From Gymnothorax reevesii (Eukaryota > Chordata > Actinopteri > Anguilliformes > Muraenidae), in the NCBI GenBank assembly GCA_029721435.1, contig CM056592.1, positions 34,731,611-34,795,610 on the forward strand: a stretch of 64,000 bases of DNA. Direction: 5' to 3'. Made by a program: the position numbers and the translations under genes. The notes beneath the pieces were generated by a model. That model saw nothing but the letters and a program-made list of their open reading frames with translations. It was not told the DNA's origin and made no database searches. Positions 43,380-54,661 of the stretch are shown piece by piece (positions within the stretch are counted from its first letter, which is position 1; each line of letters starts with the position of its first letter).

Positions 43380-44030
43380 AAAGCGTCATAAAAATTAAAC
43401 CGCAGAAATCGTACATCTTTCGCGGCCCGTCGTTTAATTTCATTGATGAAAAAGGGAAGGCCTGATGGATTCTTGTCGAATCCATAAATCGCGGGACGAA
43501 GCCGGGCAGATGGAGGGAGAGGGAGAGGCGAGAGAGATGGCGAGACGAAGAGCTTGTTATCCCAGACTGAGCCTGCCCAGGTCTGCGACTCCCATTCTGC
43601 CTAATCCCTGTCTGCAGCTTGGTGTCGTCTGAGCGGCGTGTTCGAGGCATTAGCGACAATTAGGAGTGGAGGCTCGCTCCAGATGTGCCGCTAAGTGCGG
43701 AGTTTAAACTTGGCACGGGCTGTCGGCGGCCCATATGGGCAGAACCCTGGACAGCTTTCCGCCGCACGAATCCCTCCACGCCGCTATGCACACAAACACA
43801 CACACAGCGTCCCTCCGCCGGCGCTATGGCTGACGCTGTCACCTGCCGGCGCGCATGAAGGTGGCTGCGTTTTGAGTCGACACAGTGGCCGCTGTGGTTT
43901 TCCACCTGCTCGCCCTCAGAGGCGACGTCCTTCTCTCCAGCCCCCTACGACGCTACAGCGTGCGCCACATGTGTCCTCCTGTCGTCGGCAAAAACATAGC
44001 TGACTGAGAAAGAGGACGAGTGTTTCATTG
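43380..44030. promoter_or_regulatory. GC-rich candidate regulatory sequence
   Basis: GC-rich, CpG-containing stretch between AT-rich flanks, with GTCGTTTAATTTCATTGATG at 43428-43447. Overlapping open frames on both strands (43378-43659 minus, 43660-43905 minus, 43695-44003 plus) oppose each other and lack domains, so composition rather than coding explains them. Confidence 0.25.
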
Positions 44031-45734
44031 CGTCCTCTGCCCCGTCTAAACTTTGAACGAGCTTAAAATTAATTTAACCGTGTTTGTTCACTTCTTGCTA
44101 ACGCTCTTAATTTTTGCTGTGAGATCAGTCTGCCCACTGAAGTGAAGAAAAAATATGTAGTTTACAGACAAAAGGCAAAATACCTTTTGCTTGAATGTGC
44201 TAATTAACGTTTGAATGAAATAAGGTTTGGATGTAGCTGAACTAATGACATGAGAATTTCAGAGAAAATACCATCAAAAGCAAGTTTTAGTGGCAATGAA
44301 TTACTGAAGACTTTTTTTTTACCTCTCTAAAAACACACATAATGAATTTTGACAACTACCTGTTTGCTTCAGTCTGGAACAAATTTTATATAAGTAAATA
44401 AATATGTGAAAAAATTAATAATGAAAAAATAAATTGAGTTCTTTAGTCTCTCAGCTTTCAAGGCAGATCATAAGCTGTATTCTGACTTGAACCACATAAC
44501 CTCCGGTAATCATATTTTTTTCTTGCTGTGTGGGATAATTACAGCTCAACATGCTTACTGGATAGGAAGTTACCAATTTGGTGATCTTATGTTGGTTAGT
44601 GAGGCTTTGTAGGGTAAGGAATCGTGGGTGATGTAGTCCTGAGGGGAGTGGGTGAGACTTCAATGGTCTCTTTACCTGGAATACAAGAAAGATGTTCAAG
44701 AAGCGTTAGTATGTGCGGTTATGTTCGCTGATCAGCAAACATCATAACTGGTTGTGATTCGGTAACTAATAGCAAGTGTAATCATCTTAACAATCACTCA
44801 ACCGCATCTGAGTATTTTTTGAGATTGTCTCTCCTCAGCGCCTCCGCGACAATGGGGGTCTGAACTGGCCTTCCTGTGGTGGTTGCTGATGTGGGAGATT
44901 AAATGCCTCAAAAGAGTCTTGCGTTCGGCCTCTATTTTCACCAAAAAGCCGAAGAATGCACACCCAAATGAAATTACGAGGATTAATTACTGAGATGTTT
45001 CCTCACGAAGGATTAAAATTACCAGAGGACCTCAAAGTTTCCCGAAAAACAGAAGGCATTTCAGTCTGGAAATTTTACCCAGCACTGAAGTAATTATTAC
45101 CGGTATGGCCGATTCTGAGTGGACTAAAATCACTGGAGAAATAGGTATTAATTCCAATTACTGCAGGTGCTGAAGTTACACTAATCCTGTCAGAATGAGG
45201 CTACAGTATTTTTGTAGCTCCTCTAGAAATTCACAAACATGCCAAAACCCCAATGTTCATTATATATAACTGAAGCCACAGCATTTGGTGCTTTTACTGA
45301 AGCTGTAAACATATTAATAATTAAATTGCACCTACAGGCTCTGAAGTTGCATTTTAATTTATTCTGCTCTCAACTTTTATTTACAGTCTTTTACTTATGC
45401 AGTATCCCTTCAAACAGTCTGAATTCTGTCTGCTCAGGCTTACTGAAACACAAAGTAAAGACTACAGAAGCTGCAATTAGCCAGAAAGTGAACCTTGACT
45501 GAGCAAGAGTTACATGAGTTAGTGATGAAAGCAACTCCCAGCTAACGTTTCAACTGGGCCGTCACTCTAGGTGGCTCCTTCAGAATTCAAAAAGCCGTGG
45601 TCGGAATTCATGACTCTGGACGTCGTCACTGCCGGAGTGTGGCGCGCCATACGGCACTGACCGTATGGAACGCTATTAAACCCGAGCCCCTGCTGCGTTT
45701 AGCATGATCATGTTCTCTTCTGGTTCTCAACAGA
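44031..45734. other. non-coding sequence
   Basis: Unique, AT-rich to even composition. No gene or repeat recognised. Its end is a pyrimidine-rich run leading to a possible acceptor CTCAACAG at 45733. Confidence 0.3.
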
Positions 45735-45998
45735 TGTTCTCAAGGGGAAGTGGTTTGTAAAGATTTGCATCCTTCATTCGCTTGGCCCCAGCATCTGCAT
45801 CGGCAGCAAGGTGGACAGTTACGAGCCAGCATTCACGACTCATCTGGAAGAGCCTTCAAACCACGCAGCGTGAGATCATACCGATCTGAAAGGTGGACGT
45901 GCACCTGGGCTTGTCTTTTCCTGCAGACGGATCCAGCTTTGACTTTAAGTCCCCCTGGTGCCTGTCCTGGAGATGGGGAGAGAGCCATTTTTTAAAGA
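45734..45998 (+). other. open stretch after a possible splice acceptor
   Basis: TTCTCTTCTGGTTCTCAACAG precedes a frame open for about 87 codons to a stop near 45996, and a second overlapping frame stays open for about 45 codons (it starts VLKGKWFVKICILHS). Neither resembles a known protein and no clear donor bounds them. It is adjacent to the CpG-dense block, so a non-coding transcript is an alternative. Confidence 0.12.
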
Positions 45999-46049
45999 GA
46001 CGGCGGTGTGACGAGTGAGTCGCTGAAAATGATTTACAGAGCCCCTTGT

Positions 46050-46480
46050 TTTCAGTGACATGTTTAGCCGCGGCAGGGGGGCCCAACTCCGAGCACGACG
46101 CGTCTGGAGGGACCGTCTGGTTGGACGTGAAGCCCACCCCCGCAGCCCGCGAGGTCCCCCGGGGGAGCCGAGGCATATGGGCCGCTAGCAGGGCTGGGGA
46201 AGCTAGCAGACGCCGGCCGCAGTGGTCTTCCCTGGCAGAGGCGTCCGATGGCACGGGCCCGGCTCGGCGAGTCCAAAAAACGGCGGCGCGAGCGCTTAGT
46301 CAGCCGCCTCTCTCTGGCCGACCCCGGGCTTCACATGGGGCCTGGCGAACCGAGTCGCCCGCCCAAACCCCCGGACCCGCTGCGTACAGATGGGCGAAGA
46401 GACGTCCCACGCAATAACCTGCGCCAAGGACACACTCCTGCCTTCGCCGAAGTGCGAGAGCCCCGACTTACCTGCTACGG
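46050..46480. promoter_or_regulatory. CpG-island-like block
   Basis: About 430 bases of very GC-rich sequence with frequent CpG (for example GACGCGTC, GGCGGCGCGAGCGC, CGCCCGCC) in a window that is otherwise near or below even composition and CpG-poor. In a methylated vertebrate genome this pattern marks an unmethylated CpG island, often a promoter. On the minus strand the right edge carries CAGGTAAGTC (46466-46474), an ideal splice donor. No recognised coding sequence; the plus-strand open frame 46046-46417 has no domain. Confidence 0.5.
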
Positions 46481-46499
46481 GTGGAGCGTTCAATTAGGC

Positions 46500-47900
46500 T
46501 AAAGCAAAAAACACAACCCTCTTTTTCCACCAGCAAGCAGAAGGCTTAGGGGCTGCTGGTCTTGTTTTTTAATTAAAAACAAAACAAAACATAAATTTCT
46601 TATTGCCGCGCGCTAATATTAAAACTGCAAGCCCAATATAATAATGATCACGGCTTATTATTGGACCTCTGCAGGGGGTTATCGTAAAGTAATTAGCTTT
46701 CATCAGATACATGTTTTGGAGAAGCAATTTAAGGCATTGCATTAAAGCCCAATGTTCTGCTCGTCCTGCTGCCTTCGCATCCCGCTGTTGGGTCACTGAG
46801 ACTGCAAATAGCGCGCGCTGAAACGCTAACTCCGCGTAGAATCATAACCGCGCCGAATGTAATGTATTCAGTTCGGCCGGGCTTCAAACTTTCCGACGAT
46901 ACGAGTCTCTTTGGGCCGCTACTAGCACGAGGCCCCCCAGCACATGCCTTCATACGGTATGCAATACATCTGACAGCGCTGCCTGCGTGTATGTCACACG
47001 TCGGACAGCTCAGAGACCTGCGTCGCGTCACGGCATCACAGAGATTCTCCATTGCCGCTACCTTTCGAAAACTTTCTGATGATGCTCTCCGCTTTGAGTG
47101 GAAAGGGTAACTGATGTAAAATGCAGAGTAGACAAGCCAATAGAAGGAGTTTTCAATACCTCTGAGAGGGAAAAACTTTTTTTGCAAATTGCTTTTGGAC
47201 TGACCGTCTCAGTGTCCTAATAATCCAGTGTCCTCTTACCCTGTTTGGGTCATTATCCACTGAGGCATTTACAAGCTTCTGATTTGCAGTGGTTAACCTG
47301 GATTTTTTTTTTCAAAAATATCCTCGACTGCGCTGTATTTCAACGAACACTGCAATGTATTTTTCTGTAAAATTCTTGAATATGATCCACCCATGTTTCT
47401 GACACGCTGATTTTTACATTACTTGTCAGACTCCGAGGCTGTTACATGTGAGCATACAGCGTATTGAGGCACCAGCAGTGTATTTGGTGCGGTGTTTCGA
47501 ACGCGGCGTGCTCTAAATTCGAGAGCGTAACTTTCGAGAGCCGCAGCATGTGAAATGTAAGTGAAAGATAAGGCTGGGAGCCTCGCAGCTAATCCCATCT
47601 CTGCCGATGGAAGCCACAGGACAGCTGTGTGTGCGTCTGCAGCCTGGCCTCGGCTGAGAAGCTGCTGCACGCTCGCTATTAATAAGGTAAGAGGCGCAAA
47701 GCACCTCACAGCACATCTCCGGTCCACAAATTAACAAGGTAAGAGGCCGGCCTCCTCTTCTGCTCGCTGCCGACACTACTCAAGGGGGGGTGGATTTAGA
47801 CATCACTTTTTTTTTCCCCCTTCGATCTCCACCAGCGTCCCCTCCCCCCTCGCTTTATGAATTCGGCATATAAATGTGGTTAGGTGGTGTCCTGATTGAT
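46500..47900. promoter_or_regulatory. candidate regulatory sequence right of the CpG block
   Basis: 46560-47130 includes TTTTTTAATTAAAAAC at 46565-46580, CGCGCGCTAATATTAAAAC and GTAAAGTAATTAGC, with even texture. 47400-47800 holds two similar GCGCTATTAATAAGGTAAGAGG-like motifs about 60 bases apart (near 47665 and 47728). No coding gene recognised. Confidence 0.25.
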
Positions 47901-48490
47901 GGCAATTAGCATTTAGTAATGATAACAGATGTTTGCAGTGCCAGGAGGCTGCTACCTGACGCCTACTCCGCCATCTGCCGTGCATATCGGGGCCGGAGAG
48001 CCGAGCTGCGGGCTGGCTGGGGGCCCGTCGGAGACCGGGGGCGGGGGGGCAAAACAGGGACAGCGGGATAAGGGAATCGAGCGAGGCTCCAGCCCCGCCG
48101 AAGGAGGCCTTGCGCTGTGTCACCCGGTGCTGCTTTTGGCATGGCGTGTGAGGCATTCGTCCGGGGGAGGGCCTCACGTAATGGTTGCCTCTCTTGCTAG
48201 CTGAGTGTGATTTGGCCGGTTTTGACTGGATTTCCGGAGCTCTGGAATCACTTGTGCGATTTTCGCGGCGTGCGGGAGTCGTTCGTGTGTGCAGGCGAGC
48301 GCTCATGAGTTTTGTTTTTGTGGAGCGAAAGCCTGCTTTGCTCTTTTTTTTTCTCCCAGGAAAGATGCTGCTGCCACATTTTCGTGACTCACTGCTCAAC
48401 ACATTGCATTCAGTGGCCTGTTTGTCAAATATTTTGTCGGTAAAGAAATATGTTAACAATATGCTACCGGGACAAGATCCTTATTGTGAG
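47901..48490. promoter_or_regulatory. GC-rich candidate regulatory sequence
   Basis: 47930-48310 is GC- and CpG-richer than its surroundings, with GGGGGCGGGGGGGC near 48036. The 218-codon minus-strand frame at 47803-48459 crosses it, has no domain, is rich in Arg, Ser and Pro, and is best explained by GC content. The flanking AT-rich pieces contain TTAGCATTTAGTAATGATAA. Confidence 0.25.
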
Positions 48491-49650
48491 AGTTAGTGAC
48501 TCAGGGGTCAGAGGGCTTGTGTCAGATTGGTTTATGACCTTTTAATACCACCTAATTATATGTAATATCAGGTTAAATGGGGTCCATATTTTTTTAATTA
48601 ACCATGTATTGATGGTTAAAGTGGAATATGTAAATACTCAGTCACAATTTTGACAGATTTTTTGCAGAGATATTTAGTTGAATTTGACGTGTATAGCTCC
48701 TTTTCAGAATGACTGTTTCACTGTTTCAAAGGACTCTTTGCAGGGTAGCAGCAGGGTATATACCTGGGCTAAGTCCCAAAAGTAATACGTAACTATCAGA
48801 ATTGCAACCCGTCCAATAGCAGACCAATAAAGCCGTGTGGCGAAGTGCTGGGTGTGATTCAGATGCAATTTGTTATTTTTCTTTGCTTTTACATATGATG
48901 TTTTTCTTTCTGGTACAAACCCGAAAATAATTAACGTTCCAGTTGAAGACTAATGATCACGCAGCATGTCAATTATTGAGTCTCAGATTTAAAACACCTT
49001 CCACTCCATTGCCAAATGAATGAAAGAGCACTTAAATCTTGTAAATCTTGCAGTGCCGGCACCTTCTCTTGGGGTAGTTGTGGTTGAAGAGGTTAAAAAG
49101 AAATGGCCTGAGGATGTGCACTAGTCAGGCTAGCTCTGCGCCAGTTCTTTCAAACGACATGCTTTCAAAGATTTCATAGTCATTAGACACAAACTAGCTT
49201 AGCATGCGCAGAGTCGGACATTTCTATGGCTTAGCTAAATGCACAGAGCCTCTAATTAACTGTTCTCCTGACAAAGAATTTTCAGCGAGACGCCGATCCT
49301 TGTCTGCGGCACGATGAAGCCAGATGGTACCTCGTTTTGCTGAGGCACACTTCACAATTTACCCAGGAAAAACAAAGACTCGCTCAGCAGAGAGTGAATG
49401 GAGTGTAACCTTTGTCTAGCAAAGCATTCGTGGACCTTGTTTAAGTGGCAGGTTTACAAAAGAGAAGGTGGGGTTGCTGGTGCTCAGCTTTCTGCACATT
49501 CATCTGAGGGAAGTCTGGATACGATGTGATTTGAAATCCGTCACTGCGTACACATTCTAAGTGTATAGTGGATTTAAAATGCCCGCTATCTCTCATATGA
49601 TAAATTGTATAGCAATCATATGTTCCACTGTATTCAGATAGGTGGAAATA
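48491..49650. other. non-coding sequence
   Basis: Unique sequence with no gene or repeat recognised. Confidence 0.35.
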
Positions 49651-49652
49651 GA

Positions 49653-49687
49653 CGCTGATCAGCCGCAAGATTAAAACCACCTGCCAA
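49653..49687. repeat. fragment of a Tc1-like terminal repeat
   Basis: GCTGATCAGCC with ATTAAAACCACCTGCC matches, from memory, a Tc1-like end that is widespread in vertebrates (GATCAGCCATAACATT...ACCACCTGCC). Only about 35 bases remain and no partner end was seen. Confidence 0.55.
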
Positions 49688-49734
49688 ATATAGTGAAGAA
49701 TATAGTGAAGGATTGCCAATTCGCCCTCAAATGT

Positions 49735-50490
49735 GTGAGAAAATCATTTAAAGGTTTGAAAACAATGTTCCTCAAAGAAAGTTATGAAGGGATTTTGATA
49801 TTTCACCCTGAATAGTGAATGACATAATTAAAAGGTTCTGGGAAACTAGAGGAATTTCTGTGAGTACAGGGTGAGGGTGCTGTCAACCTGTGATCTCTAA
49901 TCACTCAAGACAGACCTGCATCAAGAACCATCATTTATCTTGAAGTGGCATTATTATTCACATTACGTTGGCAGTTTTGGCAAACGTTTGTCAAGTGCTA
50001 AAATACTTAGTTACATCTACAAATGCCAGTTAAAACTTTACCGTGCAAAAAGGAAGCCTCATTTAAACCATGTTTAAAATCACCATCCACTTCTCTGGGT
50101 TGGGAGGCCTCTGCATTGGACCACCTCACAATGGAAACCTGAATTATCAGAAGAATCTAAATTTCAGGTCTTCTTTGGGAGATGTGGACGGCGTGTGCTC
50201 TAGACGGATGAAGGAAAGGACCATCCATACTGTTATTTCCAAAGTTCAAAAGCCAACCTGTGTCCTACGGGGTTGTTTCGGCACCTTTGGTAAGGGCAAA
50301 GTGCACCTTTGTGAAGGCACCATCAATGCTAATTAATTCTCCTTTGAGGTTTTGGCAGAACATATTCTCCCCAGACAACATGTTTTCCTGGGCCGCATAT
50401 TTCAAGAACACAACACAAAGACACATTCTGCACACATTGCAAAGGCATGGCTGCGTAAGAAGAGGTCACGGGATTAGTCTGTCTGCCATT
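49735..50490 (+). pseudogene. Tc1-like transposase remnant (copy D)
   Basis: Plus-strand remnants in changing frames: a CCTCAAAGAAAGTTATGAAGG...CATAATTAAAAGGTTCTGGG stretch (49768-49840) matching the helix-turn-helix end, a CTACAAATGCCAGTTAAAAC stretch as in copy C, then GKGKVHLCEGTINAN near 50290-50335, then RHILHTLQRHG near 50430. The order and motifs agree with copies B and C, so it is the same broad family, but stops and frame changes are dense and the ends are gone. The MITE at 50493 truncates it. Confidence 0.8.
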
Positions 50491-50492
50491 CT

Positions 50493-50869
50493 AGGCCCAT
50501 TTCCACTGCAGGAACTTCAGGGTAACCACCCCCGAAGGACAGAGTACCGGAACTTTCAGAGGGGCTAAAAAAGTCCCTGCCTCGGAGTCAGTACTCTGAA
50601 TGGCCCCGAAAAACTCCTGGGTGGGGCTTGGGGTTTACTTGCCGCTGATTGGATTTACTCAGGGTGGGATGTAACGTCTATAGAAAGTGGCAAAAAAGCC
50701 TGCTTTTTTAAAACTCAGCAGACGACGAGGGGTCGCATTTTTAAAAGGAGTTCTCCTACTCCACCCTCCCATGGAGACATGGCAGTTGAGAGGCTGAGTG
50801 AGAGGACGTTCCTGTAGTAGTTCCTGCCCCCCAAATACTACCAGGAACTTCTTTGGTGGAAACAAGCCT
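50493..50869. mobile_element. TIR element inserted in copy D, about 377 bases
   Basis: Left end GGCCCATTTCCACTGCAGGA and the complement of the right end (GGCTTGTTTCCACCAAAGAA) are imperfect inverted repeats, both followed by GAACTT. Inside, GTCCCTGCC, GGAACT and CCGGAAC-like motifs recur. A target duplication could not be settled. No coding content. Confidence 0.62.
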
Positions 50870-51000
50870 TCAGACTTGCCCCCAAAAGAGATAAAAGAGG
50901 TCCCTAAACATTTATTAAGTGCCATGAAAAGGAATAATATCGTTATTCTGTGGTTCCTAAGTTACGAAATCAGCAAATTGAATTGATTGGCATTTGATCG
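50870..51000. other. unassigned sequence between remnants
   Basis: CAGACTTGCCCCCAAAAGAG may be the displaced continuation of copy D (CSPDL region), but it is too short to be sure. The rest is unassigned. Confidence 0.3.
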
Positions 51001-51660
51001 GGTCCAAATTCACTGGACATACCCAGACCTGATTTCTGCCAACCCTGTTGAATCTAAGCATCATTTAAAGAGAAGCTGGCTGAAATAGACAAAAAGCAGC
51101 ACGCAATGCCATGATCTAAAGAAACTCAAGAACAGATGCGAAAGAAAGTGATTAACACCTATCAGTCTGGAAAGGTATGCTTGTAATGCCGCCAGCAAGT
51201 CATAGTGAGAGCCACTGCCTACGAAAGGACAAAACTTGGAACGGCGGTGAACCCTCCCAGGAATGCCTCAGTTAAGTGTTCACGATTCCACAGTCAGAAA
51301 AAGACTGGGCACAAAGGCATCCATAGGTGACCTACAAGGCAAAAACCACTGCTGGCCAAAAAAGTACTGCAAAGGCTCGTCTCACACTTCCCAGTAAATA
51401 TCTTGATGACCCCCAGGACTTTCGGGATACAATTTGGTGGGTTGATGTGTCAAAAGTAGAACTTAAAACTGGTGCAAATCTCACACAGTAGTCCTTAATA
51501 ATTTTTGACTGGTGGTGGTAGTGTGATGGTCTGTGGCTGCTTTGGGACCAGGGCAACTTGGCGTATTTGATGGAACCATCAGCTCTCAGTTACTCAGGTT
51601 ATCTTTGTCTCATTTTAAAATTAGTTGAATGATTGTAAACATTAAAATGTGACAAGGAAA
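51001..51660 (+). pseudogene. second Tc1-like remnant (copy E), different family
   Basis: Plus-strand pieces in varying frames: a segment around 51060-51130, then HDSTVRKRLGTKASIGDLQG (about 51282-51340), KNHCWPKK, then FRDTIWWVDVSKVELK near 51420-51465 (first Asp region), TGGTGGTGGTAGTGTGATGG (51510-51529, the GGGS motif) and WLLWDQG. The tail GTTATCTTTGTCTCATTTTA with GTGTGACAAGG-like sequence matches the 3' end of a common fish Tc1-like family as I remember it. Heavily decayed. Confidence 0.75.
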
Positions 51661-53559
51661 AATGTTACAGATACTGCACTGTGGGTCAAATAATTTACAA
51701 ATAACTGCTTTCGGATATAATTTCAATTTAACATTTTGTCCCAATGTTATAACCTGGGGTCTTACTGGCCAAGGATTGGTTTAATAGTTTGATGATTTTT
51801 AGTGATCGCCAATCATGTGGACAAGGAGTATTTACCTCAGATACAGATTAGTCCAGAGTTCAGAGGTATATCGCCAAGTAGAATGCGAGTGTTATAAATG
51901 TTATGCTTACTTCATATTTAATGTGAAACTGACCTCCTTCTTCATGTAAACATGGTGCGGAGAGGACTTAAATTTCATCTGATGCTCTCTTAGTTTTTTT
52001 TTCATATATATATATATATATATATAGAACTTTTCTCTCAAATGCCAACTGCAGGATAAGCAGTTCTGCCACCTTGTCAGTGTCAGTCAATAATACTCGT
52101 GACCAATCAGTCCAACTTCAAATACGAAGTCATTTACTCGTCTGGCAGTAAACATCTTTTTTTTTTTTAGCATAACAATAACCTGTTACTATATTGTGCA
52201 AAATATTTCAAAAGTTAGCCATAAGATCTAACAAAGGCACTAAATTAGCTTTTCAAAACAATTTTTGATGATATTTAAATATTTGAGTGTGTCTCGGGGA
52301 TATCAGCGGGTTGCAAAAAGTTGAGGCAATTTCAAATTGAAGCACCTATTACTGAAACTCTTTAAGTCACACTTGACTTGACTTGACTTGTGGGGTTTTA
52401 GTAATCAATGCTTCAATTGTACTCATCAGAGCACTGAGAGGATCCTGCATAACATGCCTTTAAAAGAATAATACTACTACTAATAATAATAACAATAAAC
52501 AGAACTTTCATTATTTTAAAAAAAGATTTGCCGCAATGAGTAAAAACTAACAGTAATAAATGTGTAATAAATGCTTCATAATGACCAGCGAGAGCAGCGT
52601 CCTCGCCGCGCTCAGTGATTGTACTGCAGTTACTGCATCCATCCTGGGTCGAATACATCACCCCACATCTGTTTTGCTGGATAATGCAGATTTTTTATTT
52701 CCCTTTTTTCGAGGGGAAGTGAAGAATGCCGAGTCACTCCACACTGCACTCTGATTGGTTAATTTTTAGGATGCTTTGAAGTATTTTGTCTCAGCTCCCA
52801 GACAAAGCAATACCTCTCCGTGCGACACTCCTCCACACAGCCTTCTCTCTCTTTTACACGTTCGACACACTCACTTTCTCCGGTACGCACGCATACTCGC
52901 TCTCCCAGTCACAACACCGAACTGCCACTGATTGAGATTTTTTTGCCACGCCGAATCAATACTCTAATCTTACCCTCACTCGCTCTCTATAAGTCTATAT
53001 CTCCCCCAGTCAGAATAACAGGGCTCCCAGGGTCGGCCGTGTAAAGGTGACCTTGCCCAGTGATCAGTATTAATGCACCGACAGCAGCCGTGGAATCTAA
53101 TTTTTCCATGATAAACACAATAAGGCGCACTGCATACATGCAGCACATGTAGACATAAATAAACAGCCATAAATGCGCCGAGGCTATCGCGCCCTTACGA
53201 TTCTCAGCATTTTAAGGGGTTACGTGCTGTTTGTTTGCGGCAGAACCTATACGCACCGCGTTCTCAGCCGAACTCGCCGGGGGTGGTCCGAGGCATTCTC
53301 AACACATAGTTAGAGTTAGATTAATGCGAGTAATGTTAAAATTATAGGGGCGTTACGCGTTGTTTCGAAATTGGAATTTCTATCATAGCGCGCCCCGTAG
53401 ACCGCACAAAGGTGAAAGAGTACAAACATAAATAAATAAAGCAGAGGAATATGTGGGCAGGCGGGGAATTGGGCTCATTCAGCAGAGGAGGAAAATGGTA
53501 TTTTAAGTCCTGCGCCCTTCTTGTAACCCACATAATTCATGCAATTTATGTTGTAAATA
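51661..53559. other. non-coding sequence
   Basis: A TA microsatellite lies at 52004-52026. 52550-52760 and 53040-53180 are even-textured and could be regulatory (CAGTGATCAGTATTAATGCA near 53058). Domainless open frames on both strands; no gene recognised. Confidence 0.28.
52004..52026. repeat. (TA)n microsatellite
   Basis: About 11 TA units after a T-rich run. Confidence 0.93.
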
Positions 53560-54060
53560 TTGCATTCTATAAAAAGGTAAGATGACCCCACAGTCCACTG
53601 AAGGCCATTAATAATCATGAAATTATGAAACCCCCTCTTAGTGATTCATTGCACGCCATTTGCATAATGCTTTGTTTGCGGTGTGCGTTAGCGATTTACT
53701 ACAGGCCGAGCAAACAGCTCCGAAGTATCCAAGGCTACTTCAAAGTGCTTTTCTCTTCTCATTCGCCTTCATTTGCATTTTTTCTCCTCCGAGATTAATA
53801 GATTGACTGGGTAAACATGTTCAAATGGGGGAAATGCTCGTCTGCCACTCAAATGCAAGTAATTAATGCACATTGTTCTCTCAAAAAATTCATAACCTTG
53901 AGCAATGACATACAAATGAGGTTGGGAAGGAATGATTTTCTGCTTTAACATGACACACAGATAAAATAAGCCAGCACATGCAGAATTCAAGGTGCTGTGC
54001 ATTTCAGACTCAGCTCAATGTTAAAATCCTCATATGATTCAGTCAGTCATAGTAATTACC
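53560..54060. promoter_or_regulatory. candidate conserved regulatory element with octamer sites
   Basis: Non-repetitive stretch with two perfect POU octamers ATTTGCAT (53658-53665 and 53771-53778), ATTAATAATCATGAAATTATG near 53609, GAGATTAATAGATTGACTGG near 53790, and TAATTA within CAAGTAATTAATGCAC at 53856-53871. These are binding cores for POU, homeodomain and TALE factors. The concentration and the absence of coding signal make this one of the best enhancer-like candidates in the window. Activity and conservation are inferred, not seen. Confidence 0.35.
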
Positions 54061-54207
54061 AGTGATATGATCCTGTATATACTGACATTATGGAATCCAC
54101 CCTACCCCCACGAAAGGAAGAAATGCATAAAAATTTGGTCCCAGATTTCTTTTTTTTTTCCTCTCATTAATGTTTCTATGGATAATAAAGTACATTTTAG
54201 ATGTTAA

Positions 54208-54365
54208 CCCTTTGAGTGCCGAATATATTTTCAAGGAATTAAAAATGTAGCTATCCTGAGCTGTTGAAAACCTATGATGTGGCAACTTGTTTAAAAGAGC
54301 TCCCGCAGGGTGCTGTTTTCAACACCATCTGACTTTGATATCTTACATCATTGGCTCTGAAAGGG
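54208..54365. mobile_element. TTAA-flanked MITE (CCCTT family), intact copy
   Basis: Perfect TTAA at 54204-54207 and 54366-54369. The ends CCCTTTGAGTGCC and the complement of GGCTCTGAAAGGG form the terminal inverted repeat. The interior carries GAGCTGTTGAAAACCTATGA and CAACTTGTTTAAAAGAGCTC, the family signature. At 158 bases with both ends clear, it is the reference copy for the family in this window. Confidence 0.88.
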
Positions 54366-54439
54366 TTAATAAAAATTAAAAAAAAAACTTTTCAGAAAAT
54401 ATTCCTACTTCACTTAAAACAGTTGATACGGATAATCTA

Positions 54440-54661
54440 GCCTTGACAGAGCCCTGATCTCAACATCATCTATGCTGTCTGGGATTACCAGAAGAGACAG
54501 ATCCAAGACTGAGCCGGAGGAGAAAGTGAGGAAAGTTTTCAGTACGCTTGGAGCAGTCAAACAGCTAGTTATCTCGTAAAAATAGAAAACTACAGGACAG
54601 TATTCACAATTTTTTAGGCAAGAGGTAGTCACGCCAAATATTGATTTGATTTCATTTTGAC
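54440..54661 (+). pseudogene. 3' fragment of a Tc1-like transposase (copy F)
   Basis: It starts with AGCCCTGATCTCAACATCAT and GCTGTCTGGGATTACCAGAA, which read PDLNIIYAVWDYQKRQ. In functional relatives the residue after NII is the catalytic Glu; here it is Tyr. It ends with GTCACGCCAAATATTGATTT, the familiar C-terminal end of a fish Tc1-like family. Only the last quarter of the gene is present and the middle is scrambled. Confidence 0.8.

Noticed and set aside
46046..46417. 123-codon open frame in the CpG-dense block
   Set aside because: GC content alone explains the lack of stops. No recognisable domain, and frames are open on both strands.
47803..48459. 218-codon open frame on the minus strand, the longest in the window
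   Set aside because: It spans a GC-rich stretch where stops are rare, is dominated by Arg, Ser and Pro, and ends in a low-complexity Lys run. An opposing open frame exists on the other strand.
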